64,000 nt of DNA from Megalobrama amblycephala (Eukaryota; Chordata; Actinopteri; Cypriniformes; Xenocyprididae). Shown piece by piece: positions 12,675 through 24,958 of this stretch. Numbering within the stretch: position 1 is the first letter of the stretch; the number at the start of each line of letters is the position of its first letter. Below the pieces are notes generated by a model. The model searched no databases. It saw nothing but the letters and a program-made list of their open reading frames with translations, and had not been told where the DNA came from. The stretch lies in contig NC_063057.1 of the NCBI RefSeq assembly GCF_018812025.1, positions 20,569,138 through 20,633,137 on the forward strand, in the 5' to 3' direction. A program made the position numbers and the translations under genes.

Positions 12675-13459
12675 CACTGCCCTCCAAAAGTTTGGAAACG
12701 CCCTAGAAAAGTGGGGTTTTGGACAATATTGGCATGAATCCTTTGTAATTTGTGATAATTTTGCACTGATAAGGGACAACACAAACTACGAAAACATATT
12801 TTATTATATAAACAGTTTATACATAGAAAAAAACTTAAATTTTCGATTCATCAAAATATCCACCATTAGCAGCTATCTGACCTAAACTAGGTTCTAATTG
12901 GTTCATTGTATTCTAAACTTGATTGGCAATCAGTTGTTGAAGCTATTAAGGTGTGCTATATGCTGACCCAAAAATCTTTTACAAACCTGGGCCAAGTTTA
13001 AACCAGTAACCAGGCATCACAGCTGGCAAAGGGGCATGTCTGACTTTGACTATTGCCATTATTATGTCATCAAAATGAAAATTATTATTGGTCATCTTCA
13101 ATGATAATGTCAAGTTACTGTAATGTATTTGAAGACTTCAGATGCAAAAGCCTCTAAGTGCCTTCTGAAATTTTCTTTTAAAATGAGCATTTTTTATCAA
13201 GCTCGTATGTTTAGGTTCAGTAATTTCACTTTAATGGAAATTAATAGGTCCTTTTCATTGCCATTAAAGTGACATAACTGAACATAAACATATGAGCTTG
13301 ATAAAAATGCTCATTTTAGAAGAAAATTTCAGATGGCACTTAGAGGCTTTTGCATCTGAAGTCTTCATTTGCACCAAAAAAAAAATGATAAGGATTTATG
13401 CTGATATCGCCCAAAACCACACTTTGCCAGGGGTGTTTCCAAACTTTTGGAGGGCAGTG
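12675..13459. mobile_element. TA-flanked foldback element (non-autonomous, Tc1/mariner-like)
   Basis: The ends CACTGCCCTCCAAAAGTTTG and CAAACTTTTGGAGGGCAGTG are perfect inverted repeats next to TA (12673-12674 and 13460-13461). The interior has a second large inverted repeat around 13180-13345, with arms such as TTTTATCAAGCTC and GAGCTTGATAAAA. No transposase. Superfamily is inferred from the TA target. Confidence 0.8.
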
Positions 13460-13534
13460 TATACATTGTTTTTTTTCCAGTACAGATTGTTTCAAAGCAG
13501 TAATAAACAGTCAATGCTGCAAACTTCATCAAAT

Positions 13535-13830
13535 TCTGCTGTAAAGCTCTACAAGACAATAATGTCATTATTCAACTGAAATCAGTTCAGTGTTGATTCA
13601 GTTCAGTTCTATAACTGTAAAGTTCCCATTATGAAATAAGTTCAATTCAGCTATATCAAATCTGTTCAGTGTTGATTAAGTTTAGATCAATAACTGGTTG
13701 AATCAGCAATAAAGCAGTGCTACTGAAGACAATAGTGTTCTCAGTTCAGTTCAAGTTTTTGTTCTCATCCAGTAGTGTCAGTGCAGTCAAATCAATAATA
13801 TAATATTACTGAATATGAAGTGTCTTTTAA
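13535..13830. repeat. Dispersed repeat, copy 1
   Basis: Shares blocks such as AATTCTGCTGTAAAGC, TGTCATTATTCA and GTGTTGATTCAGTTCAGT with 49510-49760. No terminal structure seen; class unknown. Confidence 0.55.
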
Positions 13831-16159
13831 AATGGCAGCCAAAGGCAACATTGGCAAGGAACCCAAACTCCATTAGGTGACAAAAATGGAGAAAACAACC
13901 TTCAGTCTAGGAACCAGTTGAACAAAATGGCCAAATGAACGAATATGGTGTGATTGGCATTGGCACATTGGCATTTACAATTATAATAATGAAAAACAAA
14001 AAAAAAACATTCTGTGCTTCTGCTTTGGACTTTTGCGTCACCCGGTTTGGCTTTAACAAGGTTTCCTGCTTAATCAACTGTGACGATATGTCAGCATTAT
14101 TTTGAGCTCTGCGTGTGTGTCTGCACACCAGTGGCATATGATGGAGTCGGCCTGATGCTGCCAAATCGAGCAGGGCAAATAATTCAAAAAGCGAGTGAGA
14201 AGAACAAGATAATGAGGACCTCCACCAGGAGGGCGGATGATGTGGCGCATAAAAACAGAGAGGAGCCAATATAGCTGCAAAACTATCACAATGATTTTCA
14301 CTTCAAACTGACTTGAGATCTGTTGCTTTGCCTGTTTGGTGAACCAAAAATTACCAGGTGCTTATTATTGCATTTTACGTCTGAAATACTTCTATCGTAA
14401 AAGATGGATTTTTTGTTAAGTCAATATTCCAAGAAGCTGACAAATTCTTTGCAGAATATGTTCGTTCATGGCTGCATGTGACTGGCTAGTAAAAGCAGTT
14501 TCTTTCAAGATAGCAACCAAAGGCCTCTCTGTAAAGCCAAAGTCACCAAAAGTCTTCTTGTGTCTCAGTCACACACAGTAATGAATGCATTTGCTCGTCA
14601 TCATTTATTCATCATAAAAATAATTTGTTTTTCTTTCCACCCTTCATTTTGTTGGCCAGATGTCTGATTTGTCCCACATGCGATGAGATTTCAGGGACTA
14701 TTATCCATTCCGGGATTGTTAACGTAAGACCGACTGCGTCTCGCTTCCAATTAGACTAATAATGTGTCCGATAGCAGCAGTCAATCTCACCTCGTCTCCT
14801 CCATATTTGTTCAGTCATCATTAACACACCATTATGTTCACTGACCACAAATAGAGCACGTATCGACATCTCCCAGTCTTATTGTTTTTGCTTCGTTGTC
14901 TTCAGAGGCACATCAGTTATGTTTCATTAGCCTACCTATTGAATGAAGCCTGAGGCTGTTATTGTTTCATATGATCGAATCGGTACTGTAATGAAAGCGC
15001 AACATACAATAAATGTATGAGGTGTCGAGTTCAAAGGATGTTCATGAGGAATATTCTCCTTCTTGTTGGCGGAAATAATGGTGCATTTGGTTTAAAACAA
15101 CATGAGATTACTGGTATTAATAAGGCAGATCTGAATGAACAATTAATAAATCCTTAGCTAGCAAATGTTTAATATCAGTATGCCGAGTCTCACCGAGGGA
15201 TTCAGACCAAGTTCACCTGACTTGAATGTTGAGCTCTTTCATTCTGATTGGAAGCCCGTTTTTCACCCACCACATGAGTCCAGCACCTGAGAGGCATGTC
15301 AATAGTGAAGAGCAACCACCTAGTTCCTGTTCAATTTAACAAACACACAAATGTACAGTCGGCCTCGCTTCCAAACAAAGCCGGTATTGAAGGATAATTT
15401 CAGCAATCAGCTTCGCAGAAGCAAATTACCAATGTGTTTTCAGCGGCTGGTTCATAATTCACATTATTGTTATACAGAACAGGTAATTAAAATGTATAAA
15501 GCCAGATTATGTTAAGTGTTTCATGTCTCTGTTTGTTAGTTAAAGGCGTGTGGTGAGAAACGGAGGTCTGGTTCAGCGAGCGTCGTGTTTTCTCAGCTAT
15601 GTACTTTTGTGCTCTTGTAAGTCACTATGATAAGAAAAGCATCTGCTATGAACATGACCGTGAATATAAACACACTGTTTGAAAGACATTTTGTCATCTT
15701 ATGCAGGAGGAATGGGAAGTTAGTAGGTTTATAATTAAAACCAACATGATTTAGTTCCATGAAAATATAACAAGAGGCACGCCGCTTGTAGCAGTTAAAT
15801 CATTTGAAGCTTTTCAGTCTGTTGTCTCTCTGACCGTGAACAAGCCCACGCACATGGACGTCTCTGGGGGTTCTGAATATTACAGGTGTGTGTTGGAGCG
15901 TCCAGCTCTTTTTCTGATTGCTGCGCAGTCGAATGCCAGACGTCCACCAGCCAATGTTCCCTGCCAAAACAATTTGACTAGATATCCTGCAGTATGCATT
16001 GATCTGTAGCAGACCGTTGCATTTCACCATCACCGCTTTTCATTTGGAACAAAATAGTGCATTTAAAAATATTCCATTAAAATCATAAAGTCTTCAGTCT
16101 TTCTGTTTATTATTGCACAGCATTAAAACACAGTGGCCATCTGCTTGGTTTTGAGTTAG
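13831..16159. other. Intergenic, mostly unique sequence
   Basis: No gene. The stretch 14640-15560 is less repetitive and has more balanced base composition than its surroundings, so it is a reasonable place to look for conserved noncoding sequence, but I see no specific element. Confidence 0.3.
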
Positions 16160-16163
16160 TTAA

Positions 16164-16653
16164 AGGTGCTAAAGAGGATGTTTTGTTTTATACATTTTTG
16201 CAATATTACTTGAAACTGTCTTTACTAACTGATAAAAGACTATTTATTAGGTGCACTGAAAGGAATAATATTAATATACATCGTCTGTGCACGAGGTAGG
16301 GCCTTAAAAACATCAGCCAATCGTTTACGCGATCATCGCGTAAGCGATTGGCCCTCTGGCTTGTCAATCACTGCCGTGACGTTCCTTGTGAGAGACGGCT
16401 GCGCGCTCCAGTAACTTTCCACACTCCACAGGCGCCGCATGCAATGTTTTTGTCAGGAGACAGGAGAAACAACTGCAGATTATGAGTTACCTGCGGTGAG
16501 TCCGACATGATGAATCCACTAACAAGACACAGCGAATGCCGGTGGTAAACACTCTTGTTCCAATACTCGTGCACGAGTTTTGGGAGGCGTTCCCTTGAAA
16601 TGAGCTGTGAAGGAGGGGGGTTGTTCTTACGCATGCGATCCTCTTTTGCACCT
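16164..16653. mobile_element. 490-bp TTAA element with internal palindrome
   Basis: The ends AGGTGCTAAAGAGGAT and ATCCTCTTTTGCACCT are inverted and flanked by TTAA (16160-16163 and 16654-16657). It contains the near-perfect palindrome at 16317-16351. Noncoding; the 88-codon frame inside it is not a gene. Confidence 0.78.
16317..16351. repeat. 17+1+17 palindrome
   Basis: The left arm CCAATCGTTTACGCGAT and right arm ATCGCGTAAGCGATTGG are complementary with one mismatch around a single C. Lies inside a TTAA element. Confidence 0.8.
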
Positions 16654-16657
16654 TTAA

Positions 16658-18719
16658 CAGTGGGTTTGGGTTTGAAGTTTAGTTAACAGTGCCACCAAAA
16701 TCTTGGGACAGTAATATTTATTTATTAGTTTTTTTATATGGCTTTCTTGAATTCTTGATTCTGATTCATTAAACCGTTGTCACCTGCAACTGTCTCCTAC
16801 ACTGCACTTCACACTCTTTCTTCACACATAATAAGATAATAAATATAATTTCAACTCGAATCAACATTTAATATCTAGTCATTTACATATTTGATCATTA
16901 ACACAGCTCATGTAAGAAGGCAGGCATGCGATTTTGTTTTGTGCAGGTGTGGAAAAACACAATCTGTTGGGCACAAACCCAAATTCCAAAGCCAAAGAGA
17001 CACTTAGTCTCATTTAAAATGTGCATTTGTAATCGTTAACACATCCTGAAAGTGTTTGTTTTTACTGATTTAAAAAATTCAGTGAGGCAGTCAACTGTCA
17101 CAATGTTTACTTTAGTTTAGATCAGCCTAAAATTAGGGGTTTCAAATACAGATTATATAAATCAATGTAACCGAGCTACATTTGAAATGTTTTTAATTAT
17201 ATAGTGTACATAATATATTATTAAAAATATTAAATATATAGAAATATATATAAAATATTAAATATATAGACAGTCCTATATTAACGTGCGTGGGCTTGTT
17301 ATTAAAAGTAGGACTGTCTGTAAACTCTACAGTAATTTAATTCTGAAGGCCACATACATATTTTCCACCTTTGATTTTTCTCCATGTTCAATGACACCTC
17401 AGAGTGCCCTCTTCTCTCTGTTCTCTGAATACATTCATTGGAATAAAACAACTCATCCAATTTATGTCTAGAAACACGAATATTTCACAGTGACTCATAA
17501 CAACTGAACGTCGGATGCACGCCTCAGGCTTTAATGTAGTTTTACTTCCTTGACTGAATAAAGAAGAAAATATGCTTCCAAACTTAGTAACTCAAGCTGT
17601 CACATTGAATTCTGTCCCAAAAAACTTGTTTCTGACTTATGTTTTGGATTTTCTTGTTAGATAGGAAGGTGTAGACGAACATGATTAAAGATTTGTTAAT
17701 ATGTATTGCTTGTTTAAAGTACATTTAAATGGGCTCTGGAGTGGAGGTGGTCCAATTTGTAGCTTCTTTAACGCCCACAGCTGCTCAGAGCCACAGAGAG
17801 GAGCAAATGGTTCCTTTGTTTTTATGTTCTGCGCTGCATTAAGGCTTTTTGCACAAGAGCCTCTTTTGAACTTAGAAAGAAAATGAGCATAATTCACTTT
17901 AGGAAGAAGTCATTCTGCCATAGGCAATCTGCTCACACAGAAGCAATGCGGTTAAAACATTTATGTTTACTGAAATGGATAGAAAGAACTGGTCCAATAA
18001 ATATCTGTTTGTTAAAATCAGTCATGGTGGTTTTGGGTGGGGTGGGAGAAGTATTAATTCTCATAAATTAATTCACTTGTTAAATTAAATGCATAGAATG
18101 CTAAGATTATAATTAATGAAATAATTAGCTTGTAATACTATTAATAATGATTACAAATAGAACAAAATGAATGTAAATGTGTCAAAAATATTTAATTAAG
18201 CGAGGGATTGCTTATCTGAATTTCATATTATTTAGTGAGGGATCATCCATTTAATTTTTAGTCTTTTTTGCATATATTGCTATGATTTGGTTGCCTGATA
18301 GAAAGGCATTGTGGAAAGAAAGAATAACTTTTGAGTTCTTATATATGAGAGACAATGAGGCTGTGAGGAAGAGCAATACTGCCACCTGCAGTAATATTTA
18401 GGGCATGGAAAGAAATATTAGCTGTTCTTTTTTTCTTTCAATAACCTTCCGTTCCTGACCCGATGCAAAACTTTAGTCATTCTTCCGCTTGCTTCATTTC
18501 TTCATGGTTTTAAAACAGAAATGCATCATTTCACGGGCCCTTTTGAAACCGGAAGGGTGGTTTATACAGGCTCAAATTGCCCTGAAGGGATGTTATGGAA
18601 TCTTGGTCATGGTCCTTGATGTTCAGCCTTATTGGATCAGAATGTATTCTGCAGCTACACTGCAAGGGCTGCTTTTTTGTCGGTGTCTTTTGAATTATTA
18701 GTTTGGTGTAAATATTTGG
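16658..18719. other. Intergenic, no gene seen
   Basis: AT-rich, apparently unique sequence; TATATA-rich at 17200-17275. No supported coding frame. Confidence 0.35.
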
Positions 18720-18881
18720 TTACGTAACTACCAAGTGCACCCGCGTAATTCTCGCGTCATAGGCATGTGATTGCACATGATTGGCGCTTGTGTGAGTTCG
18801 GAGAGTTGTTGCTAACTGAAATGTAGGCCTTCGCCTTTTTACTTGCTGCCTCTTCCTTGCTTGTTCGTTGTCTTTGCCCAG
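18720..18881 (+). other. Possible noncoding first exon / promoter-like segment
   Basis: A locally more GC-rich, CpG-containing stretch (CACCCGCGTAATTCTCGCG) ends in a strong donor-like CCCAG|GTAAGT at 18881/18882. It resembles a vertebrate 5' UTR exon, but there is no ATG-led frame and no protein match. Speculative; a decayed transposon end is an alternative. Confidence 0.2.
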
Positions 18882-20220
18882 GTAAGTTGTGTAAAGTCAT
18901 GTTAAATAATAAGCAGAGCGTTGTTTGTCACTGAACTTGAGTAACTTAACGTTAGTTCTCTCTCGCTGACGTAGCTAACAAACTTAGCGTGGTCGCGTTT
19001 GCTGCCTTAAAGGGTTAGTTCACCCAAAAATAAAATTATGGTATCATTTTACTCACCTTCGTGTTGTTACAAACCCGGAAAACAAATTAAGATAGTTGTA
19101 ATAAAAATCTGTACAGAGTTCTGTACTCTTTATTGACAGCTACGCACTTTGACGCTTCAAAAAAAAAAAAACATTAAAGAGATCGTAAAACTAACCCATG
19201 AATTGTTTAGTCCAATCAGACATGATCGCTTTATATGATGAACAGATTAATTTAGTCTTTTATTCACATATAAGCATTGATCAGCGAACATAAACTAGGG
19301 TGACTGATCAGACGTCCCCGTTTTCCGGGGATAGTCCCGGTTTTTGGTGTTGTGTCCCTGACTGGAGCTGTCCCCATTTTATAGTTCGTTCAAAACAACC
19401 CGCATATACATTGCTAAAACATTTGGTTATGTCTTAATTGAACGAGGTGAGAATTCAGATGTGTATCTATTGGATGTGAGCGTTCATGGGGTCTTACTTT
19501 TAAAGTGACAGCAACCTATAAATACCTGCTGTTGTCTGTCACGTAAATCAAACGACTAAACACAGCTTTAACAAAGATTTATCTATATTAAATTTATGCA
19601 GTGAACAGTGTCATTTTACATTTAATTATTACATGAAAATTAATACTACAGTTAGACCTTATACTTTATTTGTAACTTTATGTTGTATTAATCTCTGCTT
19701 GTAATTGATGTACAGTATTTCTTTTCACTTGCCTTTAATAATGTATTAGTTTCTGCTGTGGTATCGGAGTAGTTAAAGTGGGCTTAGTAATAAATGCAAA
19801 GTTACCCTCCACCCCCCAATTTCTTCTTTTTTTGCTGATTTGAAAAATGAGCCGATCCGTGACTTAATAACCACGATATGATCCGAACCGTGAGTTTTGT
19901 GATCTGTTTAACCACTAGTAAACTCTGATCCGGCTTGCGTTCCCACCGCCAACAGTACTCTTACTTGATAGGGGTGGTGTACGCCAAAAAGTAGCAATCG
20001 ACTTCATTCTCGCGTGAAGAAGAAAGTGACAATAAACAACAATGGAGGACATACAGCAGTTTTGTTTGAGCAAAGGCTGAAGGCTGCAAGGAAAAACAGC
20101 CAAAAAATACACTTTGTAGTGCAACAGTATTATCACTCCCCTTGTATCACGCAAAAGTGACACTTCTCTGTCAACCAGTCAACGTTCTACTTTTGGTATC
20201 GGTACTATTGTACTAGGTCC
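18882..20220. other. Intergenic with repeat fragments
   Basis: From TTAA at 19007-19010, AGGGTTAGTTCACCC starts a truncated TTAA foldback copy to about 19180. About 19295-19420 (GACGTCCCCGTTTTCCGGGG) is another dispersed repeat fragment, and 19920-20220 is decayed repeat-like sequence. No gene. Confidence 0.4.
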
Positions 20221-20434
20221 TAGGGCTGGGCGATATATTGCATGCGATTGTCACGCGCATTTTGTCAGTAAAGCCGGTTCCCTGATTACAGCGAAATCGC
20301 CATCACCTGCTTTCAAATGGAGCGGCATTTAATATACAGAGCCGTAGTTCACTGACAAGCTACGCAATATCGCGTTCATTATCGCAGATGAATCGCCTTC
20401 GATAATGAACACGATATTGCGTAGCTTGACAGTG
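20221..20434. mobile_element. hAT palindromic element, right arm mostly lost
   Basis: Starts TAGGGCTGGGCGATATA and follows the 343-bp element at 58679-59021 closely through the left arm and centre, then stops about 35 bases into the right arm (after GCGTAGCTTGACAGTG). No right terminus and no target duplication. Confidence 0.8.
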
Positions 20435-20551
20435 TGTTAGGGGTGTGGGGTGTGGGGGGTTTGAGAGGACAGTCTTTGGACAGGGTCACGGTGAATGAAA
20501 TTGAGAATAATGCCTTCTCAAAAAAAAAAAAAAGAAGTAAAAAACCCTCAG

Positions 20552-20613
20552 ACCTCCTGGCTTCGCACCATGTGCAATGCTCCTGGGAAGAGTGAATACG
20601 TCATCTCCTTAAT
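20552..20613 (+). other. Possible small exon with ATG
   Basis: An acceptor-like CCCTCAG, then 62 bases including ATG at 20570, then a donor-like GTAAGA. The frame MCNAPGKSEYVISL matches nothing I recognise. It does not splice in frame to the exon-like segment at 22422. Low support. Confidence 0.12.
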
Positions 20614-20950
20614 GTAAGATTCTCGCAAAGTAGTGTTATGATAACCTTCATCGATATAAAAAGCTTAGGACTGTTATTAAGCCTGACATGGTTGACTTGT
20701 TTTGATTTTAACGTTGTTAGCATTATTTCCACCGAATTGAACGTACTTTTTATTCTAAAAACAACTTGTATAACGCTACTAACATTAGCTACCATTTTGT
20801 CAACGAATACGACTTTAGTTGAGCCCTACTATACTATATTGTCATAACGTAATTAAATGGTTTGCTTTTGCCAGTAGGTGGCGACCAGTGACTTTTAAAA
20901 TGTTCTTGTACAATTTGTACATTTTAGTATTAGTTCAAGTACAATCTTAA

Positions 20951-21373
20951 AGGTGCCGTAGAATGTGTTTTTACAAGATGTAATATAGGTGTCCCCTGAA
21001 TGTGTCTGTGAAGTTTCAGCTCAGAATAACCTATAGATTTTTTTTTTATTCTTTTTTTTTTAACTGCCTATTTTGGGGCATCATTAAATATGTGCCGATT
21101 CAGGCTGCGGCCCCTTTAAATTCTCGTGCTCCCCGCCCCCGAGCTCGTGACTGCCTTAAACAGCATAAACACAGCTAATATAACCCTCAAAATGTATCTT
21201 TACAAAGTGTTTGTCATGCAGCATGTAAGTGTAAGTACAGTATTTATTTGGATGTTTACATTTGATTCTGAATGAGTTCAAGTACAATTCAAGACTGCAT
21301 GTCATTTCCATGTACTGAACTCTTGTTATTCAACTATGCCAATTTAAATTAAATTTTTAATTCTAGGGCACCT
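20951..21373. mobile_element. 423-bp TTAA element (second copy of the 1410-3817 family)
   Basis: The ends AGGTGCCGTAGAATG and TTCTAGGGCACCT are flanked by TTAA (20947-20950 and 21374-21377). The interior matches 1410-2100 and 3580-3817 (AATGTGTCTGTGAAGTTTCA, CCTATTTTGGGGCAT, CATGTACTGAACTCTTGTTA). Uninterrupted, unlike the first copy. Confidence 0.82.
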
Positions 21374-21377
21374 TTAA

Positions 21378-21687
21378 AGCTGCAGTCCGCGATTTTTGGC
21401 CCTCTAGCGGTTAATAAACAGAACTGCACGCGTCTTGCGGAAGAACATTGTAGCCGGAGCTACTTTTCTCCATGTATATCTATGGCAATTTACGCAATTA
21501 CTGTGATACTCTGCGGCGAGTCCTACCAGTCCGGTCTGAAATAGTCTGAATATAAACACTTATTATAAGTGTACCATAATGATTCAGGGTAAGACAAAAA
21601 CACGGTTTGGAAAATGGATTCATGTTGTACATTCTAATTATAATTTTTGTAAATATTGAACACAAAAAAAAGTTACGGACAGCAGCT
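21378..21687. mobile_element. 310-bp TTAA element abutting the previous one
   Basis: The ends AGCTGCAGTCCG and CGGACAGCAGCT are inverted; the left TTAA (21374-21377) is the right TTAA of the neighbour, and the right TTAA is 21688-21691. Noncoding and of a different family from its neighbour. Confidence 0.78.
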
Positions 21688-21972
21688 TTAAAGACTAGGA
21701 TGAAGTCTTTATGCACATTAACAAGGCTTTGGGACAATCATGATGCATTGTAATCTAGGATTCTGAAATGTTTTCTTATTTTAAAGACATGGCATTTCAC
21801 AAACCACTACGTATACCTCTCTTAGCCCCCCACCCCACCCCCACCCTTTGGTACGTTGTTTGTTTTTGTTTTTTTTCCTGGAGGGGAGGGGGGAATGTTT
21901 TTTTCTTGCATCTTTCTCACCTTTCTCACCCCTGATGTGTTTGCATCCCTGGTATATAAACAACACTCATCA

Positions 21973-22047
21973 ATGTCAAAGTCTTTGAGATCAAATCAAA
22001 GCTGGTGGGCTTTGATTTGGCACAGAAGTCAAGCATTCCAGCATGAG
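21973..22047 (+). other. Exon-like segment, 25 codons, donor at its end
   Basis: ATG at 21973 opens MSKSLRSNQSWWALIWHRSQ and ends in phase 0 at a donor-like GAG|GTAAGA (22047/22048). A TATATAAA lies about 20 bases upstream of the ATG, too close for a normal start site of this frame. Pairs in frame with 22422-22557. Unrecognised; might be noncoding RNA or chance. Confidence 0.2.
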
Positions 22048-22421
22048 GTAAGAAGCAAGTTAAATATTTGACAACTGTTTTAAGATAGAAATGTTAAATG
22101 ATTGACATTAATAGGGAAATTTGACTACTTTTCAGTAAAATTTCGCTCTTTTGAAAAATTTATGTGATTCATGTAAGTAACTGAATGTGACAAGACACGA
22201 AACATTAATGGAGTCATTTTCAGCATATTGCGACTTAAATTTTAATGGTTCTCGACCCGCTTGAATTGCCTGCCCCGTTGTACTCACAATCTTCTGCTGA
22301 CTGGGATTTTTAAGGGAAATTTGTGCAGGTTGGCTTACACAGTGTAATATATCCACATAGAATATAAATAATGAGTTTTGCCATTGTTAGATTTAAATAT
22401 CTTCATGTTGTATGTTCACAG

Positions 22422-22557
22422 TTCAGTTTGCCTGTGCTGAAGGGCTCCCACCCTGTAAAACTGTCTCTCAGTTGGAATGGCACATTATGGACAGCTCGGT
22501 ATCAGTGCAATTCCTCCTCTTATGGAGTGAGAGGGAGCAGACATGTCACAGACAATG
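22422..22557 (+). other. Exon-like segment, 45 codons, good splice borders
   Basis: An acceptor TATGTTCACAG and donor AATG|GTGAGTG bound 136 bases open in one frame: FSLPVLKGSHPVKLSLSWNG, then TLWTARYQCNSSSYGVRGSR. Base composition is richer in G+C than the flanks. I do not recognise the peptide and found no continuing exon before 23365. Could be an exon of an undescribed transcript. Confidence 0.25.
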
Positions 22558-24279
22558 GTGAGTGAATTAATGAATTATGGTAAATTATGAAATCGTTTTA
22601 AAATGATATCCTTTATGTAGGGGATCATACAACAAATAAATACACATGATTTGAGTTTTTATTATGATCTTAAAATATAGAGTATCGATAGGAGACGGAG
22701 CATAACCACTGCTATGTAGAATACAGGTTTTTTGCATGTTTGATTACATGCTACTTTTACCTGATTACAGTAAAGTTATGTTTAAACATAAAACTGAATA
22801 AGATAAACAGACACAAGAATTGAGAGAGAAGGACACGAGTAGCATGTAGCTAGCAATTTTTTTTATTTTTTTTTTTACTTTTAAGTTAATATGACTCATT
22901 AGGTTGTTCACTAATTCCATGATGGAATTAGATGTACATTTCAGACATTTTTGCCTTGCATTAAAACCTGTAGGCTAATTGAGCTAAATATTATCAAAAA
23001 TTAAAGATGATAAAGATCTTGTGTAGCTGTGCTTGGAGTCAACCGTTTTGTGATAATGCAATGATTGTGCAGAAATATGTTTGGTCATGCTGTCATATAA
23101 AGAATGTATGAACAGATGCAAAAATGAGAACTAAAAAAAATTAAAAACTGATTATTTTGTAGTCAATATATGCTTTTTCCTGTGAGCTCTTTTTTTTTTC
23201 TATGCATTTTTTCATAGTAAAATAAAACCTGTGGCTGTAGTTTGTCTTTTTTGCCATATAATTTTGTCAGATAACCATGTAAAGATAACCTTAACCAAGT
23301 TTAGTGTTTTGTTCTTCCCTCAAATATCCCCTTTTGATCACTACAGTATGTAGTCATGTATATACTAGTGTTGCACGATATACCGGTGGTATCGCGATAC
23401 CCTGCTTTTAAAAACGGTCCTGTTTTTCATTTTATTGGTACCGGTACTTTCAGGGCCAGCTGTATTTCCTAATGTGCGACAGCAGGGGGCAGTGTGTGTG
23501 CAGCGCCCTGCTTCTAAGGCACATTATAGAGTGCCCCAGGGATGACGTGTTTTTGTAGGCCAACCCGGAAGTTTGCGGCGCACGTTTTCCCTCGGTTGAA
23601 AGCCTATGCATTTTTCCCATAGACTTTTGGAAAATCGCAGAAAATAAGCTCTGTGTTTAACAAAGGGTTATGACACTTACACGTTTTGTCTATCAAGATA
23701 ATCTTTACAAGTTAACACAACATTTATAGATTTTGAAGCCTAAATAAAGTTGTCAGCTATAAAAGGCTAACAGTAGGCTATAAACGGACTACAGCACACC
23801 ATGGTCGCGGATCAACATCATCACCACCAAACTTCCTCAGACTGTATTTAAAAAAACAACTTTATTTAAAAACATGCTCGCTGATTATGATCTGTGCTGT
23901 TATGAATACTTTTCCACTTTTCATGAGAAATCAGGGTTCCCGTGGGGTCTCAAAAAGTCTCAAAAAGTCTAAAATTCTGAACTTTAAATTTAAGGCCTTA
24001 AAAAGTCTTAAAAACGGCCAGATTTTCTTCCGAGGTCTTAAATTTCATTTAGTCAGGTCTACATTTCTTTTTTACCCATTTCCAGAAACGTTACCTGCTG
24101 AAAGTTATTACAAAGTAGCAAAAAAGTAGCGAGTCGTAGTTCTTTCTGGGGTATATTGGTGTTGGTATACGCGGTGATAAAACTACAGATCCCGTGATAA
24201 ATGCAATACCTGCCCGCGAAATACGTCTGCGTCTCCTCAGAGTTACTTTCAACGAGACATGGCTAATACAGCGATTTCT

Positions 24280-24876
24280 GCTGTTGGTTACAAGCGGTAC
24301 CCAGCTCCATGTACGAGGCTCATTGCAAACTTTGCAAAAAAAAAAAAAAAAAAAAAAAAAAAATTATCAATCAGGGACTCTGGTGTGAAGGCGCTGAGAA
24401 ACACAAGCTAGCTGCAAAATGCCTTCAGCAGACTCCGCCAATTAGCCTCACCACTGCCGTCGTCCTCCTCAATGCCTGGTCCCTCCGGTCTCCAGCGCAA
24501 TATCATCGCAGCTCCGTCGAACAACTTTTGGGGTACTTTTGGATCGACTGACACATCGAAAGCCGAGGTGCTTTGGATACTACACACGGTGACGAACCAC
24601 TCATTTAATAGCAACAGCGAGATTAGCGATCTCTTCCAAGTGATGTTCCCTGATTTAGTAATCGCGAAGACGTTCTCCTGCGGACCCAACAAGGTCACTT
24701 ATATGGCGAGATTTGGATTGGGGGAGTTTATAAAGGGGAAATTGATTCGTACTCTTACCAGGCCGTATGTCGTAATGTTCAATGAAATCCAAAATCAGAC
24801 CACCAGGACCAAGCAGCTTGACGTCCACGTTCGTTTCTGGAACAATGGAATTAAGTCAAGGTACCTGGGCTCATAG
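24280..24876 (+). pseudogene. Transposase N-terminal remnant
   Basis: A reading frame around 24309-24420 has CKLC followed, after an A-tract expansion, by GAEKHKLAAK, which looks like a zinc finger (CxxC...H) of a hAT-like transposase broken up by the poly-A. The open frame at 24472-24876 continues with NNFWGTFGSTDTSKAEVLW, then RPYVVMFNEIQNQTTRTKQL and DVHVRFWNNGIKSRYLGS, similar in style to the FDESLN...TKQMDVHVR region of fish hAT-like transposases (from memory of the family). Here the expected DES is NEI, so the acidic residue is changed. Nonfunctional. Confidence 0.45.
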
Positions 24877-24888
24877 TTCATGGGACAG

Positions 24889-24912
24889 TGGGACACACAC
24901 ATCAGATAATGT

Positions 24913-24958
<46 letters not shown>

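Larger units (their letters stand above)
21692..23365. other. Intergenic, two exon-like segments, no recognised gene
   Basis: Mostly unique. It contains a TATATAAA box near 21954 and two exon-like pieces described separately (21973-22047 and 22422-22557). The remainder shows no coding signal. Confidence 0.3.

Noticed and set aside
16368..16634. 88-codon minus-strand frame
   Set aside because: Lies inside the TTAA element at 16164-16653.
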